Assembly (NCBI GenBank): GCA_002633005.1
Contig: NMRA01000002.1
Coordinates: 2,741,365 to 2,798,125, forward strand
From: Phoronis australis
Taxonomy: Eukaryota; Phoronida; Phoronidae
Direction of reading: 5' to 3'
Length of the DNA stretch: 56,761 bases
The position numbers were made by a program, and so were the translations under genes. Positions 23,318 through 35,390 of the stretch are shown here, in pieces; position 1 is the stretch's first letter, and every line of letters starts with the position of its first letter. The notes beneath the pieces are model-generated. The model worked only from the letters and a program-made list of their open reading frames with translations. It searched no databases and was not told the DNA's origin.

Positions 23318-26300
23318 CTACATATTAATGATGAAAGGTTGCTTGCGGTTAAAGTCAGTTAATTTACTGCTTTGATATCTAATCTCTATCGATTAACAAA
23401 TTTATCGTTCTCTACATTTTGTATTTTATGAAGCGGAAATCACACACGTCAGTTCCTGTTTATCTGCGTAATATCCTGGCGATTTGTTCGGCGAAAGTTA
23501 GTGGAAATGACCTAATAAGTAATAAGCAGAACAATAATTTCCGACTTCGAAATATAAACTATAACGACTAGAGTGGAAAACGAATCTACTGTTGAATAGG
23601 TTGTTTGGAAAAATTCTGGGATATTTTTACGGTCCAAGTTCATAGAGCATTGGAATAAATAAGTTGTGTTGAAAGCCACGAAGAAAATGCAACTGACGTT
23701 CCAGGTATTGTTTTTTCTCAGTGGACAAATAAATGTTGATTAAAACATAATGAAATAATTTAATTTTCGTGGACGTAAGATTTTAGAATGTTTTTCATTT
23801 CAAGTATTGGATATTTTTTCCCGCCATTTCTTCACAGAATCCACGGACGGTTCTATTAAGATTCTCAAACAAAAATCTGCAAACCTGTCGCGAACATCAA
23901 GGGAAATGTCGATGTACTTGTATAAGTCACGCCGGCAAACACAACTTGTATGTTGATTCTGACCCGGATGTGATCAATGAAAGGCTGCGGTTGACACTAC
24001 ACTCTTTCACAGTGCTACATTTCGTAGCACTGTGGGATGTTGTTTCAACTTGGCTTCTCATTGGTTAAAGTAATGAAACCGACGTCATAACATTCAGTAA
24101 TTCCCATTGGTTGAAATCTCGAAAACCATTTTCTGTTTACTGTTACGTGGTATGGCGACTACCTTGGACTTGAATAGTTGCAATTTATTAAAACGGGCAG
24201 TGATCGAGGTAAACAAAATCAAGGACTCCCCGATCCAGCGGCCTAAGCCCAAACAAGTAGGCTACTGTGCATAGAAGGCGTGTGCAAGTATAGTAGCGAT
24301 GCGATCGGTCAACTTCCGACCAAGCATGCGCATTGAGGCCCAAACACACGGAATTTCGTGTGCCGTTCATCATGTATCTACAGAGCCACTTTTCAGTATA
24401 GGTGGCGCTGTGTCAGAAGGTAGGTTGACATGAAGCTTGCGTATGAAGATGGCTTGATGATCGCGTGCATTGCTGAACGCATAACGATGTTTCCCGAAGA
24501 CTTGCGTGATTTTGTATTTTCGCGAGATTCTCGAGTATGCTGAACGTTCTCCTGACGTCTGACCGAAACAACTATCTCATTGTCAGCAAAGGTCCCCGAG
24601 TCTCAAGATAGCGGTGACTGATCGGTTTAGCCATTTGAGGCTAGGTGAGGGGAAATTTTCTTGGCAGGATTCTGCCTTTTTTACGGAAGTCGACGGAATA
24701 TCACGAAAGAAATCATGTTATATCAACTCTGAAATTTGCTATAGCATAATACAAAAAATCAAAATGAGCGGTATTTACATTTGTACACTTTACATTTAGA
24801 TCTATGTAAAATTTACGTTTGTTAATTCAAAAGCAAGACAATTGCTACAGTGCTTTCAATAAAAAATTGGCAATAAGTACGTAAGCACATTTTGTGTCAA
24901 ACAATAACGAAAACATTGTCTTCTGCTTCCGAATCACGAATGGTAGCAACAATAACGCCTAAGAAAACAGTCTGCCTGGCTGACCTGATTTAGTTTCCGG
25001 GAAAAAGTACTCAAATTTATCACATCAAAGAAGTAAGGATAAGATTCTTCAAGAACTGGTATTCAGTCTTGTATCGCTCTTGTCGGTGGTGAATGTCGTC
25101 TGTGGCCAATCAGCGCGCAGAAGGGATGTTTAGTCACCATGCCTCAAGTAGCTAAACCGATCAGCGTAATTTTGAGGTTTGGCAACGAGGCTACCTCATT
25201 GTGGCATTGTGGGTATCACAGCAGTTGCTTACCTGATATTTGCGAGGCCATGTTTTTATAAACACACCGATTGTTTACGTTTCAGAAGTTCACTAATTAA
25301 CCGATTTTTTGGGCTTTTGACATTTTGAAGCATTGAGATAATGTTCCGAGGCAGGTAGAGCGAAGTAGAAAACGTAAAAAGGCAGAAAATAAGTAGATTG
25401 ATCTCACTGATAATTCGTTCAAACTGTTGGTGAACTTTCTACATATACCGCGCAACTTGTCGATTAACGCTCATGGTAGTAAACACTGACGGAGTTAATA
25501 ATATAAGCTGTTATGGCGCCCTTTATTTTAACGAGTTGGTCGAAAGCAAAAATGAAACTAACGCGTTATCGACTAAAGGTGGTTTCACACCGGGCCTGCG
25601 TAGAGTCACGTTGTGCTGTGTACACTGAAATTAGGTAGAGTACTCATGAATAAAATGTTCACTGCGCCTAGGTTATGTATTCGGTGTGCCTTGGTTTTAC
25701 TCAGAATCTAACCAAGTCAAGCATTTTGAATAAGTTGCTGGTACTACTGCATAATTATTGAAAATAGACGACCTCATTTTCGATTGTATATTTTTCAATT
25801 GTGGGCAATTGAGCATGCCATCGTCAGTTTTCTTATAAACTGTGAGCTATTTTTATCTCTCATAATAACAGAGCCCTAAACACACAATTTCGATTTCCAG
25901 CTTTTCCAGCTTCAGACCAGCGGTCACCATTTTGCTGGGTTACGCTAGTAAGGTCTTGAGAATACTCGTGAAACGGCTCTTTTGTGATCATGCTTTTCTT
26001 GCCAGTAGTCTAACGAATTATGTACTCCACTAGACAGAGGGTTCTTTTTCTCGAAGAGTCTTTTCACTTTGGGATGAATCTTATATTACTGTTCCTAGGC
26101 AACGGTTATCCCAGTGACTTTGTTGACGCATCCACAAAATTTACACAGTGCTCATAGCCCAGTCTATATGGTCCGGAACAAGAGGACATGCCATTTAATG
26201 GACCGTATTACAAAGACTGTTAGCAGTTATTGCCCGTCTGTTAACCTTGTTGCAGTTTTTAGGCCATGCAATGGCTTAATATAGACTATAATTTTTTCCT

Positions 26301-26357
26301 AAGCTTAATGCCGCAATTGGATACATTCGCTATAAAGGGCCACACTTCTTTAAATAT
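23318..26357. other. No gene seen
   Basis: Contains the hairpin at 24008. No other feature supported. Confidence 0.55.
24008..24034. repeat. Perfect 11-bp hairpin
   Basis: CACAGTGCTAC and its exact complement GTAGCACTGTG flank a 5-base loop ATTTC. It is too short for a microRNA precursor, and no flanking pairing is evident. Confidence 0.7.
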
Positions 26358-27515
26358 TTTTTAAAATACAACTCGTCAACCCATGAAACCATATTTTCCA
26401 AACCTTTGTTGGTCACAGAAATCTACTGTGCGCACAAACATAATGACTTACTATGTACTGTAGTCACGCGATTGTGTACTTCTGAAGAATGCGATTTTCC
26501 AAATTCGTTGCAGGGTAAGTCGCGGCTGCCATTTAGGTGACAAATTTCGCATGAAACTTATCTCTATATTTTGTTAGGTACAATCGGGTATCTGTAAAAA
26601 AAACAGCAAGGCCTAGTTAGACCCACAACCTTGTAGTCAAAAATCAAGACTTAGGGCATTTCGTTTTTTTTTTCAATGAAATAGCCTTGCCGAGATTCTT
26701 GCGCCCACGGAACAGAGCCGCGGTGTCTCGTCTCTGAAACATCGGAACCAGTAAATTCACAAATGCTCATTGTAGAACAGTATTAAAATACTCACATTTT
26801 GAAGAAAACTAGTCAATGTTCACAAATCTATCGTTACAGGAATTCTTGTCTCAGAGTTTTTACCAATTGTCTTTCGGATGATTTACTCTACATACGGTGG
26901 GAAGGTGTCGCTGTTTTGAAAGATTAATGAATGAATNTTTTAAAATACAACTCGTCAACCCATGAAACCATATTTTCCAAACCTTTGATGGTCACAGAAA
27001 TCTACTGTGCGCACAAACATAATGACTTACTATGTGTAGTCCCGCGATTGTGTACTTCTGAAGAATGCGATTTTCCAAATTCGTTGCAGGGTAAGTCGCG
27101 GCTGCCATTTAGGTTACAAATTTCGCATGAAACTTATCTCTATATTTTGTTAGGTACAATCGGGTATCTGTAAAAAAAACAGCAAGGCCTAGTTAGACCC
27201 ACAACCTTGTAGTCAAAAATCAAGACTTAGGGCATTTCGTTTTTTTTTTTTTGAATGAAATAGCCTTGCCGAGATTCTTGCGCCCACGGAACAGAGCCGC
27301 GGTGTCTCGTCTCTGAAACATCGGAACCAGTAAATTCACAAATGCTCATTGTAGAACAGTATTAAAATACTCACATTTTGAAGAAAACTAGTCAATGTTC
27401 ACAAATCTATCGTTACAGGAATTCTTGTCTCAGAGTTTTTACCAATTGTCTTTCGGATGATTTACTCTACATACGGTGGGAAGGTGTCGCTGTTTTGAAA
27501 GATTAATGAATGAAT
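26358..27515 (+). repeat. Near-identical 0.58-kb direct duplication around one N
   Basis: Copy 1 is 26358-26936 and copy 2 is 26938-27515, separated only by the N at 26937. They differ by a few substitutions and small indels (TTGTTGG/TTGATGG, a 3-base indel near 26460, and the length of a T run). That level of difference, and the single N, fits two alleles placed end to end by the scaffolder. A true recent tandem duplication is the alternative. Confidence 0.9.
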
Positions 27516-28724
27516 AACATTCTTGCAAATGTGTACATATGCCGACCAAAACCAAAATTTTATCATTAATTTAGTTGTATGCACAGCAAAACCTTTTCCC
27601 AAACATTACACGTCATTTTAACTAATACATTGCATGTGGGTTCGATTAAGTGCAAATCCATCTTGTTACGTAAGACATGATGTGTTTAGGAAATCTCGGA
27701 AATCAATCTTCGAGTTTGCAAACATTTGAACAATACACATGTAGGCTTCTAAACGAAAAAGTCTCAGTGTTTACTATTATGGTATTCGTGGTTTATCCTC
27801 GCATTAGAAACGATGGTCTAAAACTAATAGCAACAACTCAGTAAATTATGTGTTTATTTACCCGCTGTTTTATTTTAAATTTTTACAATAAGCAAATTTA
27901 GTCTCCAGTTTGTCCTGGAGTTTAAGAAACAGTTACACGTAGAATAAGCACATATTTGTTGCGTTGATTTACCTTCGTCGATCTGTTATAACTCCACCAA
28001 TCAAAGTATTGTTACGTTTCAGGTTGAATAAACACGTGCTCGTCTCGGCATCTGAATGATATTTTTATCATGTCGATTGGTCAGTTTGCCAGGTCCTGAC
28101 AGCAGCGTAAAACTGTTACAAAATACTCCAAATTTAAAAAAAAATATAGTTTTTATTCACTTACCTGTATTCGTACGTCTGTGGCACAAGGAATAGCTGG
28201 GCAATCAAATTTGCGAATCACAGATTAGTTTTTGTTTTGAAAGCACGTTATTAGCTAAAAAGTGATTTTTTATATCAGTCTCAGCGTGGAATACGACCTT
28301 GAACCTCTCCGCTTGCAGACAAACCCCATTCGATCGATTTGAGCGAATGTCTGACAGACAACGACGATAATTGGCGACACAACGGATTTTGTTGTTTTAC
28401 AGTTCCAGTCTAAGGTAATGACTTCAAGAAGACTATCCCGTCTAACAACAATACCAAAAATGCATTTTTCGGCCGTAAAACCTATAATATCCCTTAAATC
28501 TACTGTCTGCATATTCGTACATGCATTAGACTTACCTGAAAATTAATTCAGCGATTTTCAAAATCAAATTATGCAAACAGTAATCCTATTGTAACATCTG
28601 TTTTCGTAGTCGAGATTATAAATCGCGGCTCTCTACTTTGATATATTCAATTCACACTTATTGCCACCTGCGTTAAGAACTGATCAACTGAATGCTCCCC
28701 AAACACCCTTCAAAGTAATTTACA
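27516..28724. other. Upstream flank of receptor gene
   Basis: AT-rich sequence with no coding signal. It could hold distal regulatory sites. Confidence 0.5.
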
Positions 28725-28732
28725 TGACGTCA
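28725..28732. promoter_or_regulatory. CRE octamer upstream of receptor gene
   Basis: A perfect palindromic TGACGTCA lies about 200 bp upstream of the inferred transcription start of the receptor gene. This is the consensus site for CREB/ATF bZIP factors, which suggests cAMP- or activity-dependent expression. Seen: the exact octamer and its position. Inferred: function. An 8-bp site occurs by chance about once per 65 kb, and similar sites occur in the TIR-like sequences near the end of the window, so this is only suggestive. Confidence 0.4.
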
Positions 28733-28872
28733 TTCAGTCGGTTTTGATCGATCTGCTGCAAACAGAGCGGCACATTCAAGATTTTCGAGAACATAATCAA
28801 TCGTAGTAAAATAAACCCTCGTCTACGTATTTTTAGTTGAATTAGATCACGCGCGCGTTAATGACTAACAGC

Positions 28873-28937
28873 GTCACCAAGTGGTGACGAATGTGACCAT
28901 GTATATTTATAAGAGGCAAGGAAGGACGCTTTCTCAG
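28873..28937 (+). promoter_or_regulatory. Core promoter of the neuropeptide receptor gene
   Basis: The TATA element TATATTTATAAG is at 28902-28913. An initiator-like TTCTCAGT follows at 28931-28937, about 31 bp downstream, which is the classic TATA-to-start distance. Just upstream, at 28873-28888, is a hyphenated palindrome, GTCACC-AAGT-GGTGAC, that could bind a dimeric factor. The start codon at 29061 gives a 5' leader of about 126 nt if no leader intron exists. The arrangement is read directly from sequence; use as a promoter is inferred. Confidence 0.6.
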
Positions 28938-29030
28938 TACTTGGAAGGATTCGTAACCGAGGGGTTGTTGCTTGCTCTGTCTTGTTGTTATACGAGTTCA
29001 AATCATCCTGACTGACTCGAATCTTGGTCT

Positions 29031-29050
29031 ATGTGATATTGATGTGCTGA
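29031..29050 (+). promoter_or_regulatory. Two minimal upstream ORFs in the receptor 5' leader
   Basis: The predicted leader holds an ATG directly followed by TGA (29031-29036), a one-codon start-stop ORF. Eight bases on comes ATG-TGC-TGA (29042-29050). Both end before the main start codon at 29061, which has a strong context (ACCATGG). Start-stop elements of this kind are known to hold ribosomes and lower translation of the main ORF. Their presence is seen; translational control is inferred and requires the leader to be unspliced here. Confidence 0.45.
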
Positions 29051-29060
29051 AATCCCTACC

Positions 29061-29494
29061 ATGGAAGGTAATTTATCGTACGGAATTCTGAATACCACCA
29101 GAGAGCTAAACCAAGAACCTACGGTTTTAACAAAAGAACAAGTAATAAAAAAATTCCTCCCTGGCGTCGTCGTCCCTGATGATCTCGAGGACCCCAAGAA
29201 AATAGGACTGTCTTTCGTGTATGGTCTCATTATCATCTGTGCTGTTACCGGAAATACGACGCTGATGACGGTCATTTTGTCCAACCCCAAAATGAGAACG
29301 GTTACTAACATATTCATGGTGTCGTTGGCGGTCAGCGATGTATTAATAGCCATTGGTAACATGCCGTTCTCTTGGTACATTCACATGTATAACGATTGGC
29401 AACTTGGCGACCCGTTGTGCAAATTCTCAGCTTACATCAAGGGGGTTACAATAGTCTCCAGCATCTTGACTTTGACGGCAATATCATTTGATAG
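29061..29494 (+). CDS. Neuropeptide GPCR, NPFF/QRFP/SIFamide-receptor-like, coding exon 1
   Basis: The first coding exon of a rhodopsin-class peptide receptor encodes residues 1-144 and two bases of Arg145. The start at 29061 has an ACCATGG context and follows a TATA/initiator promoter. The N-terminus (residues 1-50) lacks a signal peptide but has sequons at Asn4 and Asn11. TM1 (about 50-72) has the GN motif with Asn65. TM2 (about 81-105) has NIFMVSLAVSD with Asp93. Extracellular loop 1 has Trp113, and Cys120 at the top of TM3 is the conserved disulfide cysteine. TM3 ends in SFDR. The blocks MRTVTN and LAVSD, and the TM3 pattern, are like NPFF receptors; QRFP, orexin and SIFamide receptors are close alternatives. 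The exon ends at the donor AG|GTGAGT, giving a phase-2 intron. Expected role: plasma-membrane receptor for an amidated neuropeptide, signalling through G proteins. Exact ligand unknown. Confidence 0.93.
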
Positions 29495-29800
29495 GTGAGT
29501 GTAAATTGTGTATTTACCTTTTATTCTTTGAGCAGAAAAAAAGAGAATTTTCAATGCCTTTAACATATAAGGATTCATGAACGTTAAAGCACCGCTTGAA
29601 ATAAAAAATAGTGGAAGACGGCGAACACTCAACGGATATTGCGTGATTATAGTATTTCTTTCAGCGGCCATTAAGTATCCTTAAAATGGCACCCTGCTTT
29701 CTTAGTTTCTACTCCTTCGTCTCAACAATGCTGCATTCTTAACATCTGTATAGAACCAATAGTCTGTCGTTACAAAAAAATCTACAAACATTTAAAGCAT

Positions 29801-29880
29801 TTAAAGCTGCATTTCGTACTGCTTAACTGGCTAAAACAAAAGTCGAATCCAGCTTCTTGCTACAAATGAGTCTCAAAATT
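29801..29880 (+). repeat. Partial copy of the TTAA MITE family
   Basis: TTAAAGCTGCATTTCGTACT and the following blocks (GGCTAAAAC, GAGTCTCAAAATTTCC) align with the left part of the element at 54995-55293. No right end is identified. It lies about 300 bp into the receptor intron. Confidence 0.5.
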
Positions 29881-31171
29881 TCCCTTGCCATGCTAGTATT
29901 TGTGTTCTGTTACTAGAGCCAACAAATCATAAGCGGGCTAAAAAAGGCGTCAGAAAATCGTTGATTTTATTGGGTATTCGTGATCAGCCCTGAAGTTTGA
30001 AAATGGCGCGCGGGGAAATTCATTCAAATATAGGCCAGTCACGTGACACAACAATGGCCATTCCCCATGAGTACATCACAGATTAACTGATAATTTTGGC
30101 TCTTCTTTTAAGAACTTGAATTATGTTGAAAGTGAGGGGGGAAAATGCTGCGTTACAATGAATGCTCTGTAAATGTATCCCGCCACCATTGGTCATCAGT
30201 AAAGTAGAGCCATAACGCCTTAAACGTTTGTTCTTCAGCTAAAGCAGCTTTCTCTTCAAAACATTAACTGAAAATGCTATTTGTCAGCCAAAATGTTGAA
30301 TTCGACATTTACTTGCTTTTCCGGTGTTGCCCTGTTTTACAGATATTTTGCCCTTTTCGGGCGTCACTTTAGAACGCTGAATGTTGTTTTCACAATGGAT
30401 ATCAATAAAATGGAAAGATTTCGTAGATTTGCGTTTCTGAATTATCGAAGCTTAGAAACTTGGACTGTCACCAGAAAAAGATTTTGGAGATTCAAAACTA
30501 TCTTTAGGAGGCCATTTATTATTGAAACAGTAAGTTGTTCATACATCCTCTTTTGGAAAGAGTTTTCAACTGAACCTGTTTGGAGCAGACGATTCTCTTT
30601 ATGAAGTTCTCATCGCAACTGTAGAGATCCGAATTACAAGCTGACAAAGTACTTGAAAAACTCGTTTTATCAGCATGTAATTGATTTGAAATTATGCCAA
30701 ATAACAGATGCGTGATTAAGAAAATTAATCCTCTAAATGGGAATCATTTAAATGGTTTAATTGAACTCGATGGGAAGTGAATCAGTTAACATTTCACCAT
30801 GCATTATCTGTCATAGGCGTTTGCCGCACACGGAACCTATCGTATTTAAAGGAAAATTACTGGGTGTTTGGACGTTTGGATAAGCAGCAGGAACTAAAAT
30901 GTTTTTTAGACAACTGGATACCATTTCTGTAAAAAATAGTCAGTCACCCGAATTCTCCGACATTTTAGCCTGTGTGTTTTTATTGCAAAATCAGCGTCTT
31001 CGTTGCCAATTCCTCCTGTCATTCGTCGTTTGACAAGGTACGGAATAGTAACAAAATAACAAACACACGGTGTTTCATGTGTTCTCTGCGGCCTATTTGA
31101 AACCCGAAAGTAAGCAACTTATAGTCTAGACAACTCGGTTTGTTTCCAAATAAGGACAAGACGATATCGTT

Positions 31172-31463
31172 GCTAGACTAGTCCCTAGCATATATACAAT
31201 TACTAGACTAGTTCCTATATTATATATACAGTTACTAGACTATTTTGTAGTATATATGCAGTTACTAGACTAGATCCTGGTATATATACAGTTACTAGAC
31301 TAGTTCCTAGTATATAAATAGTTACTAGACTATTTCCTAGTATATAAACAGTTAATAGACTAGTTCTTAGTATATACAGTTACTAGACTAGTTCCCAGTA
31401 TACAGTTACTAGACTAGTTCCCAGTATATACAGTGTATACTGTTACTAGACTAGTTAATATAG
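31172..31463. repeat. CTAGACTAG minisatellite
   Basis: About ten tandem units of 20-31 bp have the form TTACTAGACTAGTTCCTAG followed by TATATACAG. Unit length shrinks toward the right. The units touch directly with no unique spacers, so this is a minisatellite and not a CRISPR array. Each unit holds the palindrome CTAGACTAG or ACTAGACTAGT. Confidence 0.85.
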
Positions 31464-31487
31464 ATATATATATATATATATATATTC
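31464..31487. repeat. TA microsatellite
   Basis: A short run of alternating AT directly follows the minisatellite, inside the receptor intron. Confidence 0.9.
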
Positions 31488-33092
31488 CTAGTACCGGTTT
31501 CTACTAGAGGGCTCCCATCTTTTCTGGCTCATGAATGCTTATAAAAATGACGTTGAGTAGCTTAACAACAAAGACCCAGTGACCCTCCCAACAAGGGTAC
31601 AGATTGGTCTCCCCGTCACTATATAAGTGTCTCCCAACACACTTGCGAGTGCACGTCCGGCGTATACTGCGCCAGTGTTAGCCGTGGTAAACTTCCCAGC
31701 ACTGATGACCCGTATTCTACAGACACGACAAACAAACTGCTCTTTTTGGAGTCTTCGGTAACAGCATTTTTAAATGTGGAAGTATCGGTACATACCTGTT
31801 AGTTAACCCACGTGGTTTTCCAAATAACGAAACCAGTGCAGTCAATAACGTCAAGAACATGAATGTGGGCATTTTCAACAAGAATCTTAGTTTCACGTGA
31901 ACGCAACCAGTCAACTACTATGATCGAACCATTGACCTTGGAATCAAGCTATGCTTGGCCGATCCTGCTGCTGAATAAGGTTGTAGACATGTAGATGGAG
32001 TCCCCCGGGTAGTTTCAAGCAAACTGAGCGATTTCTTCCGTCGATATGAATACACTCACGCAGTCGCCATTTCAGTAGTGTAGTGAGCCTCATTTTAGGT
32101 TTAAAAAAAAACTACGCATTTGAGACATAAATATAACGAGCCACGCGGAAAAATCGCGCTTTGCGCTGTGATTAAGAGCAGAATGCATTGTTTTTTAAAT
32201 CTAAAAAGAGGCCCACTTTTATAATGGCTAGTGCGTGTATACGATGTACAAACAATGTGTAGATTATCATTATACTAATATACATTTTTCAATAATATGT
32301 AGGTCATCTTATTTGATTCTCAATTTATACTAAATTATGATCTATATGGAGCCAGGTATTCTCGAGCTACACAAAGTCGACTCGTGCTGGCTGCAGGACC
32401 TAGACTATACCGTATAGTACTCTAGTCGCATGTATAGCTGAATAGCTTATAAATCTTAGCGCTTACAGTCCCTAGGGACCTACAATATACATATCAATTA
32501 TAATGTAATCACCATTTTATTGCCTGACTGATAGGACCACAAACCTGTTGTTTAGTGTTATTTCAAGTCTGACGGGTGTTCATTTAACACACAACAGAAG
32601 CGTCGGCGACCTGCTTTCAGATATTGGACACAATCGTGATCTTTTGAGAACACGTGCATTTCTCTAGATCTTACTGGAATACACGCGTGGATAGTGCAGT
32701 TGTCACTGAAACAATGTACGCGGAAATCCGAACGTCGATCCCGTCACACTTCGTAATGCATACTACCTGACTGCGCGTCAGAACTTGAACCCTATTTTTT
32801 AAAAGGTTCGGCGATTTTTTTTCAAAATGTTCGCAAAATACCATGGTGACGTTCTCAAAAGAACAGGATGGCGTTCAAAATCTATGTATCTCCGAGAATG
32901 TAGCCTGCTCTGTAATTAACCTTTGTGTTATCCTGCTATAGACTGCATCAGTAACCACAGGTGCTCAAGTCACCCCAGCAGTTGCTACTAGCTTTACAGC
33001 GATGATTGATTTTCTCGAAATATTACATCTTGAACACTGCTGCCAGCCTAGGTGAAAACCCATGATTTATTGATGACAAAATAGTAACAGTA

Positions 33093-33183
33093 CAGTGGCG
33101 GATTTAGAGGGGCCAAGGGGGGCAAAATCTTGGCTAATACTCTGGCCTGGCACTCCTAACTCAAAATCTTGGATCCGCCCCTG
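33093..33183. mobile_element. CAGTGGCGGAT-family MITE, 91 bp
   Basis: The ends are CAGTGGCGGATTTAGA and TTGGATCCGCCCCTG. The interior (CTTGGCTAATACTCTGGC) matches the element at 1529-1676. No clear target-site duplication remains. Two further end-like fragments, TTAGATCCGCCTACAG near 33490 and TCGGATCCGCCATGG near 33540, lie just downstream. Confidence 0.65.
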
Positions 33184-33675
33184 CTACGTGTGTATGTATT
33201 GAACTATACAGAAAGTCCTGAACTTGCTTTACTAAGAGGAGATAACACGATTTAATCACTCAAACGCAGGCGCGTCACTTTTACGTCCAAAAACGCTTTC
33301 TGGGATTGCAGTTGGATGGGCTACACATTTTGTAATCATTAATTTCAACCAGAACTATAAAACATTGAAATCCGATATATCATTGTAATATTAATCCAAT
33401 TATTCAAACCTTTGCTGAAATCAAGAAGGGTGACTTTGCAAAATAAATACGCTTAAAATAGTATGCCGTTGATCGAGTGGGACTTAGATCCGCCTACAGC
33501 TGTATATAACGTTTGACTTCGATTGCAAGGATTCCGGATTCGGATCCGCCATGGGACTAATCTTACACAATACATGTCACATCTAACCATATTGTAAAAA
33601 CATTTCCCAAAAGGGAGCTTTTAACGAATTTCCAAATCAAATCATCTTGTTGGAAAGAGCACTGGCCCCTGTACC

Positions 33676-33999
33676 AATAGCGGAGTTGCAACGCCGCCAT
33701 ATTGGAAATGGGTCAGAATGTTGCATTGTGGTTAAGCCGGTAAACAAGTACGTCGGCAAGCGTGGGGGCGAACCGGCCACAGGGAGGTTATACGTGTTGT
33801 GTGCCTGGCATGCTATAATACCAGTTAGGGCGAATAGCGGCAGAATTACATACAGCAGCGTAGTTTAATGCACACAAATTACACGTCGTGCAAACCAGTC
33901 GGTCATCCCGTTTACCATCAACAATCCCAGTAGCCTTTGCGCACCCTAATTTCCGGACATGCGCAATCGTTAAATCGATTCGGTTGCAACTCCGCTATT
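33676..33999. mobile_element. Short inverted-repeat element abutting an assembly gap
   Basis: AATAGCGGAGTTGCAAC at 33676-33692 is repeated as its exact inverse GTTGCAACTCCGCTATT at 33983-33999. This bounds a 324-bp non-coding segment. The right end stops exactly at the N run, so the flanking duplication cannot be seen. Non-autonomous DNA transposon by structure. Confidence 0.6.
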
Positions 34000-34017
34000 N
34001 NNNNNNNNNNNNNNNNN
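34000..34017. other. Assembly gap (18 N)
   Basis: A run of 18 N directly follows an inverted-repeat end. The true length is unknown. Confidence 1.
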
Positions 34018-35390
34018 GGCTCGTTCGAGCCCCTCGAGCCCCACCCCCCCCCGGGTGCGCGCATGCAAAGGTTTATTGGTTTGGTGTAAAAGATCTGTGA
34101 CAACCTTGGGCTGATATGCCGTTGTTAGGGCCACTATACTTCAGTCCCAAGTTTGTCCATTTATTTGCTTCAACGCTGCCATCTCCAAAGGAAAGAATTG
34201 CAGTCATTGGAACAGAAATGATTTAAGTTGATCTGTCAAAATTTACCTGACAAAATGAGTAGACCCAACATGACTCACGATTTTTCCAGGTAAGCTTGCA
34301 GACTGACTGATATGCGTCTTTTTTCAAATGGCTTTTGGAACATTAATGAATGGCCCGTTGTAGCCCTTGGAAAAATGTTATGGTTCAAACCCTCTTGCTG
34401 AAAGAGAAGAGCTGTTTTTATTTTGGTGCTACTTTATAACTCCTGCGTCATAAACCAATCCTTTTAGAAGTAAGCAAGTTGTATCTGTTATTGCACCTTT
34501 TTGGTTTAGACCAAATATTCTCGGTAGTTAAAAAGTCTGTTGTTATCGCAATCGCTGCAGCACAATCATTTATGATTTTCTCAAATGCAATAGTCAACTA
34601 ATGTCGCGCTGATTTTTTTGTTCGAGACATGTCTTCCCTCCAACTTTTACGCTATTTTTTGACTTAGATGTGCAATTAGACAAATAACTCGTAATTTTAA
34701 GAACTCGTAGCGTAGAGCTAATCTTTTGCATTGCTCTTATTTTTTATATATTTTGATCCAGTCTTGGTTTCAAGTTAAAAGTTAGTACGGGCTCAGTTGA
34801 AATAATGCTCAAAGTATGAGGGAAAAGTCCGGCCTCAAAGTTTTAACGAATCTTATCGACAAGTGTTTTTATCTTTTTATTTTCTTTAACGTTAATTACG
34901 AAGAATACAATGCACAATAACAAGACTTAAGCCCAGAAAGCGCTAGAAAGCATTACACATGGGTATCGACAAGTCTAGTGTACATTCAGACAAATATCTA
35001 CACCATTACATATTTTAACTCGGTGAAATTATATCTTTTCGGAAGGAAGAAAGCCTGTTGAAATTGATTTTGTCTTTTTCAATGTTCAATATGAAGTCTC
35101 GGAAACGTAGTTGTTTACAAAAATGTCAAGAGTCTTATTTTTGATAGCCACTCGGGCAAAAAAGGAGCATTTTAATAACAGTTCCTTACAGCGTTTTGGA
35201 GAAAAGTGTATAACGCATATTTTTATAACCAACTAATATTTGTAATAAAGACTGCAGGCCCGTCGCATAAAACAGCACTTAGGTACTTCAGCGCGTAACA
35301 AGTTCTCGCGAAGTTGAAATTGAGGCTGAGAAAACATATTCACAGGTGAATCAAATAGTTCCTGGAATGCCGTGCAGTTATCGATGGATA

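Noticed and set aside
31172-31463. CRISPR-like repetition
   Set aside because: Units are contiguous, variable and without unique spacers; the genome is animal.
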